From contig CATLLN010000001.1 in assembly GCA_950022695.1 (NCBI GenBank), positions 62,001-126,000 of the forward strand: a stretch of 64,000 nucleotides of DNA. The letters are read 5' to 3'. Source of the DNA: an uncultured bacterium. Lineage in GTDB: Bacteria; Cyanobacteriota; Vampirovibrionia; Gastranaerophilales; Gastranaerophilaceae. Below the pieces are notes generated by a model. The model was not told the DNA's origin. It searched no databases and was given only the letters and a program-made list of their open reading frames with translations. Below, in pieces: positions 51,851 through 59,361 of the stretch. A program made the translations under genes and the position numbers. Every line of letters begins with the position of its first letter. Positions within the stretch are counted from its first letter, which is position 1.

Positions 51851-52242
51851 TGGCAGATGAAATTAAAGCAACAGGCCGTAGAAAAACCTCTATTGCAGTT
51901 GTAAAATTAGTAAAAGGCAGCGGCAGAATTTTCGTTAACGGTAAAAAATTAACAGATTATATCGGTAACAGACCTGCTATCGAAATGTTAGTATATAGAC
52001 CTCTTGTTTTAACTGAAACTCAAGACAGATTTGATGTAAGAGTTAAAGCAGTAGGCGGTGGTGTTGTATCACAATGTGGCGCTATTCGTCACGGTATTTC
52101 AAGAGCTCTTGTAAAATCTAACGAAGAATTCAAAAATGTTCTTAAACTTGAAGGTTTACTAACTCGTGACCCACGTGTTAAAGAACGTAAAAAATATGGT
52201 AGAAAGAAAGCTCGTAAGAGATTCCAATTCTCAAAACGTTAA
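51850..52242 (+). CDS. rpsI: 30S ribosomal protein S9
   Basis: 130 aa: [20 protein letters not shown], then [20 protein letters not shown] and [20 protein letters not shown], ending QFSKR. The ATG overlaps the rplM stop by one base (TAATG). Last gene of the operon. Confidence 0.98.
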   Translation: MADEIKATGRRKTSIAVVKLVKGSGRIFVNGKKLTDYIGNRPAIEMLVYRPLVLTETQDRFDVRVKAVGGGVVSQCGAIRHGISRALVKSNEEFKNVLKLEGLLTRDPRVKERKKYGRKKARKRFQFSKR

Positions 52243-52260
52243 TCTTTATATCAAATTATC

Positions 52261-52290
52261 AAAAAGACCGCCCAATGGGCGGTCTTTTTT
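52261..52290. terminator. terminator of the ribosomal operon
   Basis: AAGACCGCCC-aat-GGGCGGTCTT followed by seven T residues; A-rich on the other side, so it can also serve the convergent gene ending at 52310. Confidence 0.95.
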
Positions 52291-52309
52291 TATTATATTT
52301 TTTTATTTT

Positions 52310-53521
52310 TTAAATTTTTGATTTATGTATTGCTTTTAATAAGCCACGTTCATTTAGTGCATCAAGAATTCTAAAATTTAGTAGATTTCTGTAATCGAAC
52401 ATTGCAGGTGTGAATGATGACATTGTTCTTGCATTAGTTGCTCTTAGTTCTTTTAGCATTTGTTTTACTTTTTTCATATCAGTTATCAAGCCTGTTTTGA
52501 ATCTGTCAGGTTTGTATATTGTCCAGGTTTCGTGCGGATAATAAGTTGAGCGGCATTCGTTTGTATTCTGATTAATAAGCATTTCTTTAAACATATTATG
52601 TTCCATGTCATGAAATTCCTGAGTTATGTTGTAACTCCATAGTCCGCTTTTTTCAAATGGAAGCATTCTGTCAGGCATTGTAACTTTTGGTGAATATGTA
52701 GTTTCTTTTTTTGTTCTTTGTTCTATATTATAAAGTGAGCCAATTCCAACGATATGTATTGATTTGCAAAATTCTTCAAGAATACCTAAATCCTCGGCAT
52801 AATGAGACATTACATCAAGGAAAGATGTAACACCTTTACCTGTATCTATGTAATCTGTAATAACAGTTTTTTTGCCGGTTTCCTTCATATGATTAACAAT
52901 AGTTTGCGGATCTGCTTTTATTCGTTTTAAGTATTTACGGTAAGCTTTTTCTTCTTTTAAGGTTGGTGCCATATTGTCGACTCTTTCTATTTCACCTGTA
53001 AAATAGTCTGACCTATACCAGTTTTTAGAGAATGCAACAAATTTATAATCATTAATACCATCTTTCATCCAAAGAACTGTATTTAAGAACCATTTTGGAC
53101 TACGCCCCAGACAAATTATAGGATTATCTTTATATTTAGTATAAATTCTTGATGTTTTTAGAAATTCATCCATTGTAGTTTCTGATTGAAGTGGCATATT
53201 TAGATATTTTTGATCAATCATTTCATTAGTGTCGATTAGATTATCTTTGAAAAAGTTTTTGTATCTTTTTCTAAATCTTTTTTTGGCAATATCGCTCATT
53301 GCCATATATTCTTCATAGTCAATATGAGGAACAGTTCTGTTAGGATTAAAGAATTCTCCAAAATGAATATCTGCACCGTAATGATAGCCGGCAGGAACTT
53401 TATAAAAATCCGATTTAGATGGTTTTTCGCCGCTTGTTAAATTATTGGCCCGGTTTTTCGCCGCTTGTATTTGATTATTGTAATTTGTAAAATAATTGCT
53501 TTGTATTTTAGAAATTAACAT
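52310..53521 (-). CDS. uncharacterised protein with PRTase-like loop, 403 aa
   Basis: Not recognised as a named family. The stretch KKTVITDYIDTGKGVTSFLD near residues 218-236 resembles the PRPP-binding loop of phosphoribosyltransferases, where two acidic residues and TG-x-G follow a hydrophobic strand. NPIICLGRSPKWFLNTVLW near residues 133-151 could be the first strand and loop of that fold. The N-terminal 40 residues are helical and charged. The C-terminal half has conserved-looking YPHETWTIYKPDRFK. No signal peptide. A single gene ended by the shared terminator. Confidence 0.7.
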   Translation of the reverse strand: MLISKIQSNYFTNYNNQIQAAKNRANNLTSGEKPSKSDFYKVPAGYHYGADIHFGEFFNPNRTVPHIDYEEYMAMSDIAKKRFRKRYKNFFKDNLIDTNEMIDQKYLNMPLQSETTMDEFLKTSRIYTKYKDNPIICLGRSPKWFLNTVLWMKDGINDYKFVAFSKNWYRSDYFTGEIERVDNMAPTLKEEKAYRKYLKRIKADPQTIVNHMKETGKKTVITDYIDTGKGVTSFLDVMSHYAEDLGILEEFCKSIHIVGIGSLYNIEQRTKKETTYSPKVTMPDRMLPFEKSGLWSYNITQEFHDMEHNMFKEMLINQNTNECRSTYYPHETWTIYKPDRFKTGLITDMKKVKQMLKELRATNARTMSSFTPAMFDYRNLLNFRILDALNERGLLKAIHKSKI

Positions 53522-53570
53522 ATTATCTCCTATTTTTTTCTTTAATGAGTTATAAAACCTGTAAAATAAA

Positions 53571-53621
53571 TTTTTGCCACTTTAAATAAATGAATTTAAC
53601 ATTTATTCAAAGTGGCAAAAA
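53571..53621 (-). terminator. large AT-rich hairpin after the M29 gene
   Basis: Arms of 22 bases containing TTTTTGCCACTTTAAATAAA and its near-complement around a seven-base loop, one mismatch. It lies between two minus-strand genes, downstream of the aminopeptidase, with T-rich flanks. Confidence 0.8.
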
Positions 53622-53644
53622 TAATTAGTAAAAAATTGATATAG

Positions 53645-54751
53645 TTAAATAATCATTTTACCGTTTTCGTAAATAAGAATTCCGTCAGCGTATATTTTCC
53701 CGCTATTTTTCATGTTTTTGATTAAGTCCCAATGGAGTCCTGAGACATTTTTACCGCCTGTTTCAGGATATGATGCTCCGACTGCCATATGTATTGCTCC
53801 GCCGATTTTTTCATCAAACAGTATGTTTCCGGTGATTTCCTGAATTTCATCGTTTGTGCCGATTGCGATTTCACCGATTCCGTGGGAGCCTTCATCCATA
53901 TTAATCATTGCATTTAGGAATTCTTCGCCTTGTTCTGCTTCTGCTTTTACAACAAGTCCGTTTTCAATCCATAGATGAACTCCTTTAGCTGAGTTCCCGC
54001 GGTAGTTTTGCGGGTAATCAAAGTAAATTTCGCCATTAATGCCGTCTTCAACAGGGGAAGTGAATACTTCACCGTCCGGATAGTTGTTCAAGCCTGAACA
54101 GCTAATCCATTTTCTGCCTTCTACGTTAAATGTAATATCTGTTTTTTCACCTGTAATTCTGAGTAATTTTACACCATTTAAGTAATTTGCCCATTCGGTT
54201 TGTTTTTTATCAAGTTCTTTTAATTTTGCAACGGGATCGTCTAAATCAAGGTAGCAGGATTTGAATAGAAATTCTGCATATTCATACAGTGACATTTTAG
54301 CTTCTTGTGCGAGTGCGTTTGTCGGAACATCTGCGATAACCCATTTTGCTGTTCCTTCTGCAGAACGTTTCATAAGCTTTTCTGATAATTGTTTTGTTGC
54401 TTTTCCTCTGCGAGCAAGTTTAGAAAGATCTGCGCGTGCCATATTTTTAGTGTTTAACGGTGCGCCAAGTGATATAAATTTATCCACTGTTTCATATTCA
54501 AGTTTTGTAATCGGGTCAATGTAATCTAATTGTTCATCAGTCGCGTTTTTTAAGAAAACTTCAGACAGGTCGCCTAATGATACTTTTACAATAGGGTTTG
54601 CTCCTTTTTCCAAAACTCTTTTATAAATTGCTTTAACTAAGTCGCGAGCTTCAAAAGATTGCGCGCTAATCATTACCAAATCACCTTTTTGTACGTCTGT
54701 TGAATAGTCAACAAGGACTTGTGCGTATTTGTCCCAAATTGTTTTATGCAT
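53645..54751 (-). CDS. M29-family aminopeptidase
   Basis: 368 aa. The thermophilic aminopeptidase T family marks are NNYPDGEVFTSPVEDGINGE (metal-binding Glu), GVHLWIENGLVVKAEAEQGE, GSHGIGEIAIGTNDE, FDEKIGGAIHMAVGASYPET and a final HWDLI. No signal peptide. Function: cytoplasmic release of N-terminal residues from peptides. A single gene. Confidence 0.93.
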   Translation of the reverse strand: MHKTIWDKYAQVLVDYSTDVQKGDLVMISAQSFEARDLVKAIYKRVLEKGANPIVKVSLGDLSEVFLKNATDEQLDYIDPITKLEYETVDKFISLGAPLNTKNMARADLSKLARRGKATKQLSEKLMKRSAEGTAKWVIADVPTNALAQEAKMSLYEYAEFLFKSCYLDLDDPVAKLKELDKKQTEWANYLNGVKLLRITGEKTDITFNVEGRKWISCSGLNNYPDGEVFTSPVEDGINGEIYFDYPQNYRGNSAKGVHLWIENGLVVKAEAEQGEEFLNAMINMDEGSHGIGEIAIGTNDEIQEITGNILFDEKIGGAIHMAVGASYPETGGKNVSGLHWDLIKNMKNSGKIYADGILIYENGKMII

Positions 54752-54886
54752 AATTTACCTCTCTTCTTTTTTTAGATAATATAATATTTTTCCCTTGTTG
54801 TAAATATTAAAATAATATAAAGGTTTTTAATATTGCCGCGGTTTGTAATATAATTGACATAACGGACAGTAAGAAAGAGGGTAAAA

Positions 54887-55690
54887 ATGATAGATAAAAC
54901 AGCAATAATCCATCCGTCAGCACAGATTGCAGAAGATGCAATTATAGGACCATATGTTGTAATTGGCGAAGGTGTAAAAATCGGAAGCGGAACAAGAGTA
55001 ATTTCTAATGCTCATATTGAACACGCCGAAATTGGTAAAAATTGTACTATTTCACCTTTTGCGACAATTGGTTCAGAACCTCAGGATTTAGGTTATAAAG
55101 GTGAGGATACAAAAGTTATTATCGGTGATGAAACAATAATCAAAGAAAACGTAACAATCCACAGAGCTGCAGCTTGCGGAGATTTTACAACAAGAATTGG
55201 TAACAAATGCTTGCTAATGGTTGGCTCGCACATTGCTCATAACTGCGTGCTTGACGATCAGGTAATATTAGCTAACCTTGTAACTCTTGGCGGTCACGTT
55301 CATGTTGGTTTTGGTGCTTTTGTTGGCGGAATGAGTGTATTCCATCAAAATATCAGAATCGGTGATATGGCTATTGTAAGCGGATTTTCAGCTTCACGTC
55401 AGGATATTTTGCCATATTCAAAAGGCGAAGGCAGACCTCCTGTTCCGCGCGGAATTAATGTTATTGCTCTTAAACGCCGCGGTGTGCCGTTAGAAGTTAG
55501 AACTGCAACAAATGAAGCTTTCAAATTGTTGATTTCCGAAGATTATAATACATCTCAAGCAATCGAAAAAATTAAAGCTGAAATCCCAATGAACGAATAT
55601 ATTGAAAAAATGATTGATTTTATTCAAACTTCAAAACGCGGAGTTTTACTAAAATCACATAAATCAGGTCACGAATCATTAGAGGACTAA
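54887..55690 (+). CDS. lpxA: UDP-N-acetylglucosamine acyltransferase
   Basis: First step of lipid A synthesis. Left-handed beta helix of hexapeptide repeats (AIIGPYVVIGEGVKIGSGTR, ISPFATIGSEPQDLGYKGED), catalytic His in MVGSHIAHNC near residue 124, and a C-terminal helical end. 267 aa. GAGGG precedes the ATG and TATAAT is just upstream. It confirms a lipopolysaccharide-type outer membrane together with lptA, lptC and GT9. Confidence 0.95.
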   Translation: MIDKTAIIHPSAQIAEDAIIGPYVVIGEGVKIGSGTRVISNAHIEHAEIGKNCTISPFATIGSEPQDLGYKGEDTKVIIGDETIIKENVTIHRAAACGDFTTRIGNKCLLMVGSHIAHNCVLDDQVILANLVTLGGHVHVGFGAFVGGMSVFHQNIRIGDMAIVSGFSASRQDILPYSKGEGRPPVPRGINVIALKRRGVPLEVRTATNEAFKLLISEDYNTSQAIEKIKAEIPMNEYIEKMIDFIQTSKRGVLLKSHKSGHESLED

Positions 55691-55700
55691 GGTATTTACA

Positions 55701-55737
55701 ACAAAAATCGGCGGGTTTGAAAAACCCGCCGATTTTT
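55701..55737. terminator. bidirectional terminator between lpxA and the iron ADH
   Basis: AAAAATCGGCGGGTTT and AAACCCGCCGATTTTT with a GAA loop. It serves both convergent genes. Confidence 0.95.
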
Positions 55738-55743
55738 GTTTTC

Positions 55744-56943
55744 TTATAAAGAATCTTTATAAATTTTACTAACAACTTCTCTTGAGTTTCCGCTTGGTCC
55801 GATATTTATCAAACTGTCAAGGGATGGAGTTGTAAAAGCTAAATCAGTTAATCTTTCAACATCGTTTTCGCTGAATCCGATATCTGTAAGTTTTTCAGGA
55901 ACATCAACTGATTTTAACCAATTATAAACCCCTTCTGCGGCTTTTTCTGCTTCTGACGGGTCGCCTGTTAAATCAGGAACAATTGGAGTCAGTATTTCTG
56001 CTAAAGTTGCCGGTCTGTCTTTGTAGATTGTTTTTACAACTGCAGGTAAAAGGATGGCTAAGCCTAACCCATGTGCAAGGTCAGGTTTTACGGCACTTAG
56101 CGGGTGCTCAAGTGCGTGAGTATAATGTAAAAGTCCGTTATCAAAACAAACTCCGCCCATCATTGCAGCGTAAGCTAGGAAATATCTTGCTTCTAAATCA
56201 TCAGGATTTGCAAGTGCTTTTGGAAGATATTTTACAACAAGTGCGATTACCTGTTTTGCAAGTTCAATTGAATAAGGAGAAGCAACAGCAGATGTTGCTG
56301 CTTCTATAACGTGGTTGACTGCATCAATTGAAACATATCTGGTTTGTTTTGGTGATAATTTTGTCATTAATTGCGGGTCATCTATTGCATACATCGGATA
56401 AATACAATCATATGCAATTGCAGGTTTAAAATCTTTTTCAAGGTTTGTTACAACTGCAAATCTGTTGGTTTCTGTACCAGTTCCGTGTGTTAAATTTATT
56501 GAAATTATCGGAGCGGCTTTAATCGGTGCAAATGTAAAATCATAAATATCTTCTGCAGTTTTATCAGGATATTCAAGTAGAATTGCAACTGATTTCCCCG
56601 CATCTGTAGGAGAACCGCCGCCAATTGCGATAACTGCTTTTGCTCCAAAATCTTTTGCTAATTTTGCAGCTTCATTAACATGAACTGTTGTCGGATTTGG
56701 GGTTACCTGATCATAATTAATATAACCAATTTGATTATCTTTTAATGCTTTTTCAACAACATCCCATGCTCCTGTTGCTTTGTATGCATTTCTTCCTGAC
56801 ATAACAATAACTTTGTCTATTCCTTTTTCTTTAATATCGTGCGCAATGTCATGAATTTTTTGGATTGCCCCGACTCCGAAATATACATTTGTTCTTGTAC
56901 GGATTTCACGAATGTCATTGATGTTAATGTCTTTTTCCCACAT
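55744..56943 (-). CDS. iron-containing alcohol dehydrogenase
   Basis: 399 aa. The N-terminal NAD-binding region has VIAIGGGSPTDAGKSVAI (near residue 100) and LTHGTGTETNRFAVV. The metal-binding residues are in SIDAVNHVIEAATS, LLHYTHALEHPLSAV and HGLGLAILLP. AGGAG precedes the ATG. Likely role in fermentation or redox balance; the exact substrate is unknown. Confidence 0.9.
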   Translation of the reverse strand: MWEKDININDIREIRTRTNVYFGVGAIQKIHDIAHDIKEKGIDKVIVMSGRNAYKATGAWDVVEKALKDNQIGYINYDQVTPNPTTVHVNEAAKLAKDFGAKAVIAIGGGSPTDAGKSVAILLEYPDKTAEDIYDFTFAPIKAAPIISINLTHGTGTETNRFAVVTNLEKDFKPAIAYDCIYPMYAIDDPQLMTKLSPKQTRYVSIDAVNHVIEAATSAVASPYSIELAKQVIALVVKYLPKALANPDDLEARYFLAYAAMMGGVCFDNGLLHYTHALEHPLSAVKPDLAHGLGLAILLPAVVKTIYKDRPATLAEILTPIVPDLTGDPSEAEKAAEGVYNWLKSVDVPEKLTDIGFSENDVERLTDLAFTTPSLDSLINIGPSGNSREVVSKIYKDSL

Positions 56944-57057
56944 ATAAATTCTCCTTTCTTTAAATAATAATTAATTTTATAAGAATTATAGAAAGGATAA
57001 AATATTATTTCAAGCAAATTAAGTAGCAAAAAAATTTTGTTTGGTTTTCATGCCTAT

Positions 57058-57960
57058 ATGAAAGTACAATCAATTAATTCTATAAGCTCTTATAACCAAA
57101 TTAAATTTAGAGCAAATAATAACATAAAACCGGAAGTTTCAAATGATAATGCTTCAGATTCAAAAAATCGTGAAAACAAACCTTTGCCGGAATGGGCAAG
57201 AAAAAGTATGCTCGCAGCATTAGTATTTTTTGCAGTTAAAAATGATCCGGCAGTGCAAAATTATCTTTATCCGTATGAACCTACTCAAGAAGAATTAGAT
57301 AAAACTGAATTTGTTCACGATTATGGTAAACTTATTAAAGATAAAGGTGTAAGTTCTGCTTTTTATCATTTAAGTCAACTTACTGACATTGAACAACCAA
57401 AAGTAAAAGCTCTTGGTAAAAATGCTTATTCTTTAGAATTTGACCTTGATAAACAAAAAGTTATTATGGAAATGACTTTGGACAAAAACAATAAAGATAC
57501 AATTCGCGGAAGAGTCAAACTTGGGGAACGCAATTTTGTAAATTATGCCGCTGTCTTCCCAAATGACAATAAGGATGAATTTAAGATTCTTATAAAGGAT
57601 AAGAATAAAAAATATGTGTTTGGCAGAGATTATTTTGGTGATTTGTATCAAATTCGTGATGGTAAAAAAGTTCAATTGAACAAGAAAAATGTTCAGCGTA
57701 ATGAAGAATATCAAGAAGAACTGAAGTTACTTGAAAAATTTAAATTTTTTACAAACGAAAATGATTTCTGGCGTAAAGCAAATTTAGTATTATTAATATT
57801 TTTAGTTTTTAATGAAATGGTTCATGACCATGTTAAAAGAAAACAAAAAATGAGAGATGAAATTATTAAAAAACTTGATAAAATGTTGGAAGAGATTGAT
57901 AAACTGGAAAATGACAGCCATAAAGATGACAAAATAGATGACGATAGTAAGGATGTTTAA
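57058..57960 (+). CDS. uncharacterised protein with one membrane segment, 300 aa
   Basis: Not recognised. The start is MKVQSINSISSYNQIKFRAN, a short N-terminal region that resembles the anchor-less starts of other lineage-specific proteins. KSMLAALVFFAVKNDPAVQN is near residue 50, a central beta-rich domain runs from about 85 to 215, and a hydrophobic segment (LVLLIFLVFNEMVHDH) is near 250. The C-terminus is a charged coiled coil (IIKKLDKMLEEIDKLEND). The ATG at 57058 is preferred to the TTG at 57037; no clear ribosome site. Confidence 0.7.
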   Translation: MKVQSINSISSYNQIKFRANNNIKPEVSNDNASDSKNRENKPLPEWARKSMLAALVFFAVKNDPAVQNYLYPYEPTQEELDKTEFVHDYGKLIKDKGVSSAFYHLSQLTDIEQPKVKALGKNAYSLEFDLDKQKVIMEMTLDKNNKDTIRGRVKLGERNFVNYAAVFPNDNKDEFKILIKDKNKKYVFGRDYFGDLYQIRDGKKVQLNKKNVQRNEEYQEELKLLEKFKFFTNENDFWRKANLVLLIFLVFNEMVHDHVKRKQKMRDEIIKKLDKMLEEIDKLENDSHKDDKIDDDSKDV

Positions 57961-57977
57961 TTTTTTTTACAAAACTT

Positions 57978-58000
57978 GGCTAACTGCTACAAGGTTAGCC
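57978..58000 (+). terminator. possible hairpin after the 57058 gene
   Basis: GGCTAAC / GTTAGCC stem with a nine-base loop. The T-run is before, not after, the stem on the plus strand, so it is weak as a plus-strand terminator. Confidence 0.4.
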
Positions 58001-58035
58001 ATGTTTGTAATATAATCTAAGTCAAGAGGTTAGAA

Positions 58036-59358
58036 TTGAAACATTCAAGACTTACATTACTGATATTTATAGCGCTTATATTAGGTGTGGTAGTTGGTCA
58101 TTTTGCCCCGCATGTTGCGATAAAAATGCGTGCTTTCGCATTGATTTTCCTTCGTATGGTAAAAATGATTATTGCACCTTTATTGTTTGCAACCCTTGTA
58201 ACAGGGATTGCAGGGCATGGTGATACCAAAAAACTTGGTAAAATCGGTGTTAAGACTATTATTTATTTTGAAATAGTTACTACTTTGGCACTTATAATCG
58301 GGTTAACCATGGGTAATATTTTTAACCCGGGTAAAGGCTTTGTGTCAGGTACGGTTGCTAATCCGGAGCTTTTAAAAGAAGCAGGATTGATGGCTGTAAC
58401 AACTCCTCACACTTCAATATCAGAGATGATTGTAAATATCTTCCCGACAAGTATTGTTCAGGCAATGTCTGAAGGTAATTTGCTTCAAATTGTTGTGTTT
58501 TCAATATTTATGGCAGTTGCAATTTGTGCTATCGGAAAGAAAGCTCAGCCGGTTATGGATGTTTTGAATTCTGTTTCTCAGATAATGTTTAAATTTACCG
58601 AATATGTTATGTATTTTGCTCCTTTAGGTATTTTTGGTGCAATTGCTTCAACTGTCGGAATGAACGGATTGTCTATCCTTAAAAATTATGCAAAAATTAT
58701 TTTTTCATTATACACGGCGCTTGCAGTATTTGTGTTAATCGTATTTTTTGTGGCTTGCAAATATGCAAGAATTTCATTCAGAAGTTTGTTAAAAGCTATT
58801 CAAGAACCGGCGATTTTAGCATTTTCAACAGCAAGTTCAGAGGCTGCTTTCCCTAAAGCAATTGAGATTATGGAAAGGTTCGGTGTGCCGCAAAATATTG
58901 TAAGTTTTGTAATGCCGACAGGCTATACATTCAACCTTGACGGAAGTACATTATACCTTGCAATGGCTGTAATCTTCTCATCTCAAATTTGCGGAATTGA
59001 TTTAAGTCTTAATCAACAATTGATGATGATGCTTGCACTTATGCTTACAAGTAAAGGTATTGCAGGTGTTCCGAGAGTTTCTCTTGTTGTTCTTGCAGGA
59101 ACTTTATCAAGCTTTAATATTCCGATTATCGGGGTTGCAATTTTGCTTGGTATCGACCAGATTCTTGATATGGGAAGAACAACTGTTAACCTAATCGGTA
59201 ACTGCCTTGCAACCGTAGTTATCGCGCGCTGGGAAAACGCCTTTGATTATGAAAAAATGAAATTATTTATTAAAGAAACTGAAGCAGAACGTTCGGATTG
59301 GAACTTCGGCGGTTTGAAAAAGATTTGTGAAAAAGTAACTAACAAAACAGAGGGATAA
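58036..59358 (+). CDS. dicarboxylate/amino acid:cation symporter
   Basis: 440 aa of the DAACS (GltP/DctA) family with eight or so membrane segments. The re-entrant hairpin motifs are AFSTASSEAAFPKAIEIMER near residue 270, MPTGYTFNLDGSTLYLAMAV near 300, and the last helix motif DMGRTTVNLIGNCLATVVIA near 390. The GAGG ribosome site lies before a TTG start. TATAAT at 58011-58016 is the likely promoter. It probably takes up glutamate, aspartate or C4-dicarboxylates. It is three bases before ileS. Confidence 0.93.
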   Translation: MKHSRLTLLIFIALILGVVVGHFAPHVAIKMRAFALIFLRMVKMIIAPLLFATLVTGIAGHGDTKKLGKIGVKTIIYFEIVTTLALIIGLTMGNIFNPGKGFVSGTVANPELLKEAGLMAVTTPHTSISEMIVNIFPTSIVQAMSEGNLLQIVVFSIFMAVAICAIGKKAQPVMDVLNSVSQIMFKFTEYVMYFAPLGIFGAIASTVGMNGLSILKNYAKIIFSLYTALAVFVLIVFFVACKYARISFRSLLKAIQEPAILAFSTASSEAAFPKAIEIMERFGVPQNIVSFVMPTGYTFNLDGSTLYLAMAVIFSSQICGIDLSLNQQLMMMLALMLTSKGIAGVPRVSLVVLAGTLSSFNIPIIGVAILLGIDQILDMGRTTVNLIGNCLATVVIARWENAFDYEKMKLFIKETEAERSDWNFGGLKKICEKVTNKTEG

Positions 59359-59361
59359 AAT

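Noticed and set aside
53571-53621. Inverted-repeat transposon end
   Set aside because: The symmetric AT-rich palindrome has no matching second copy and sits right after a stop codon; it is best explained as a terminator.
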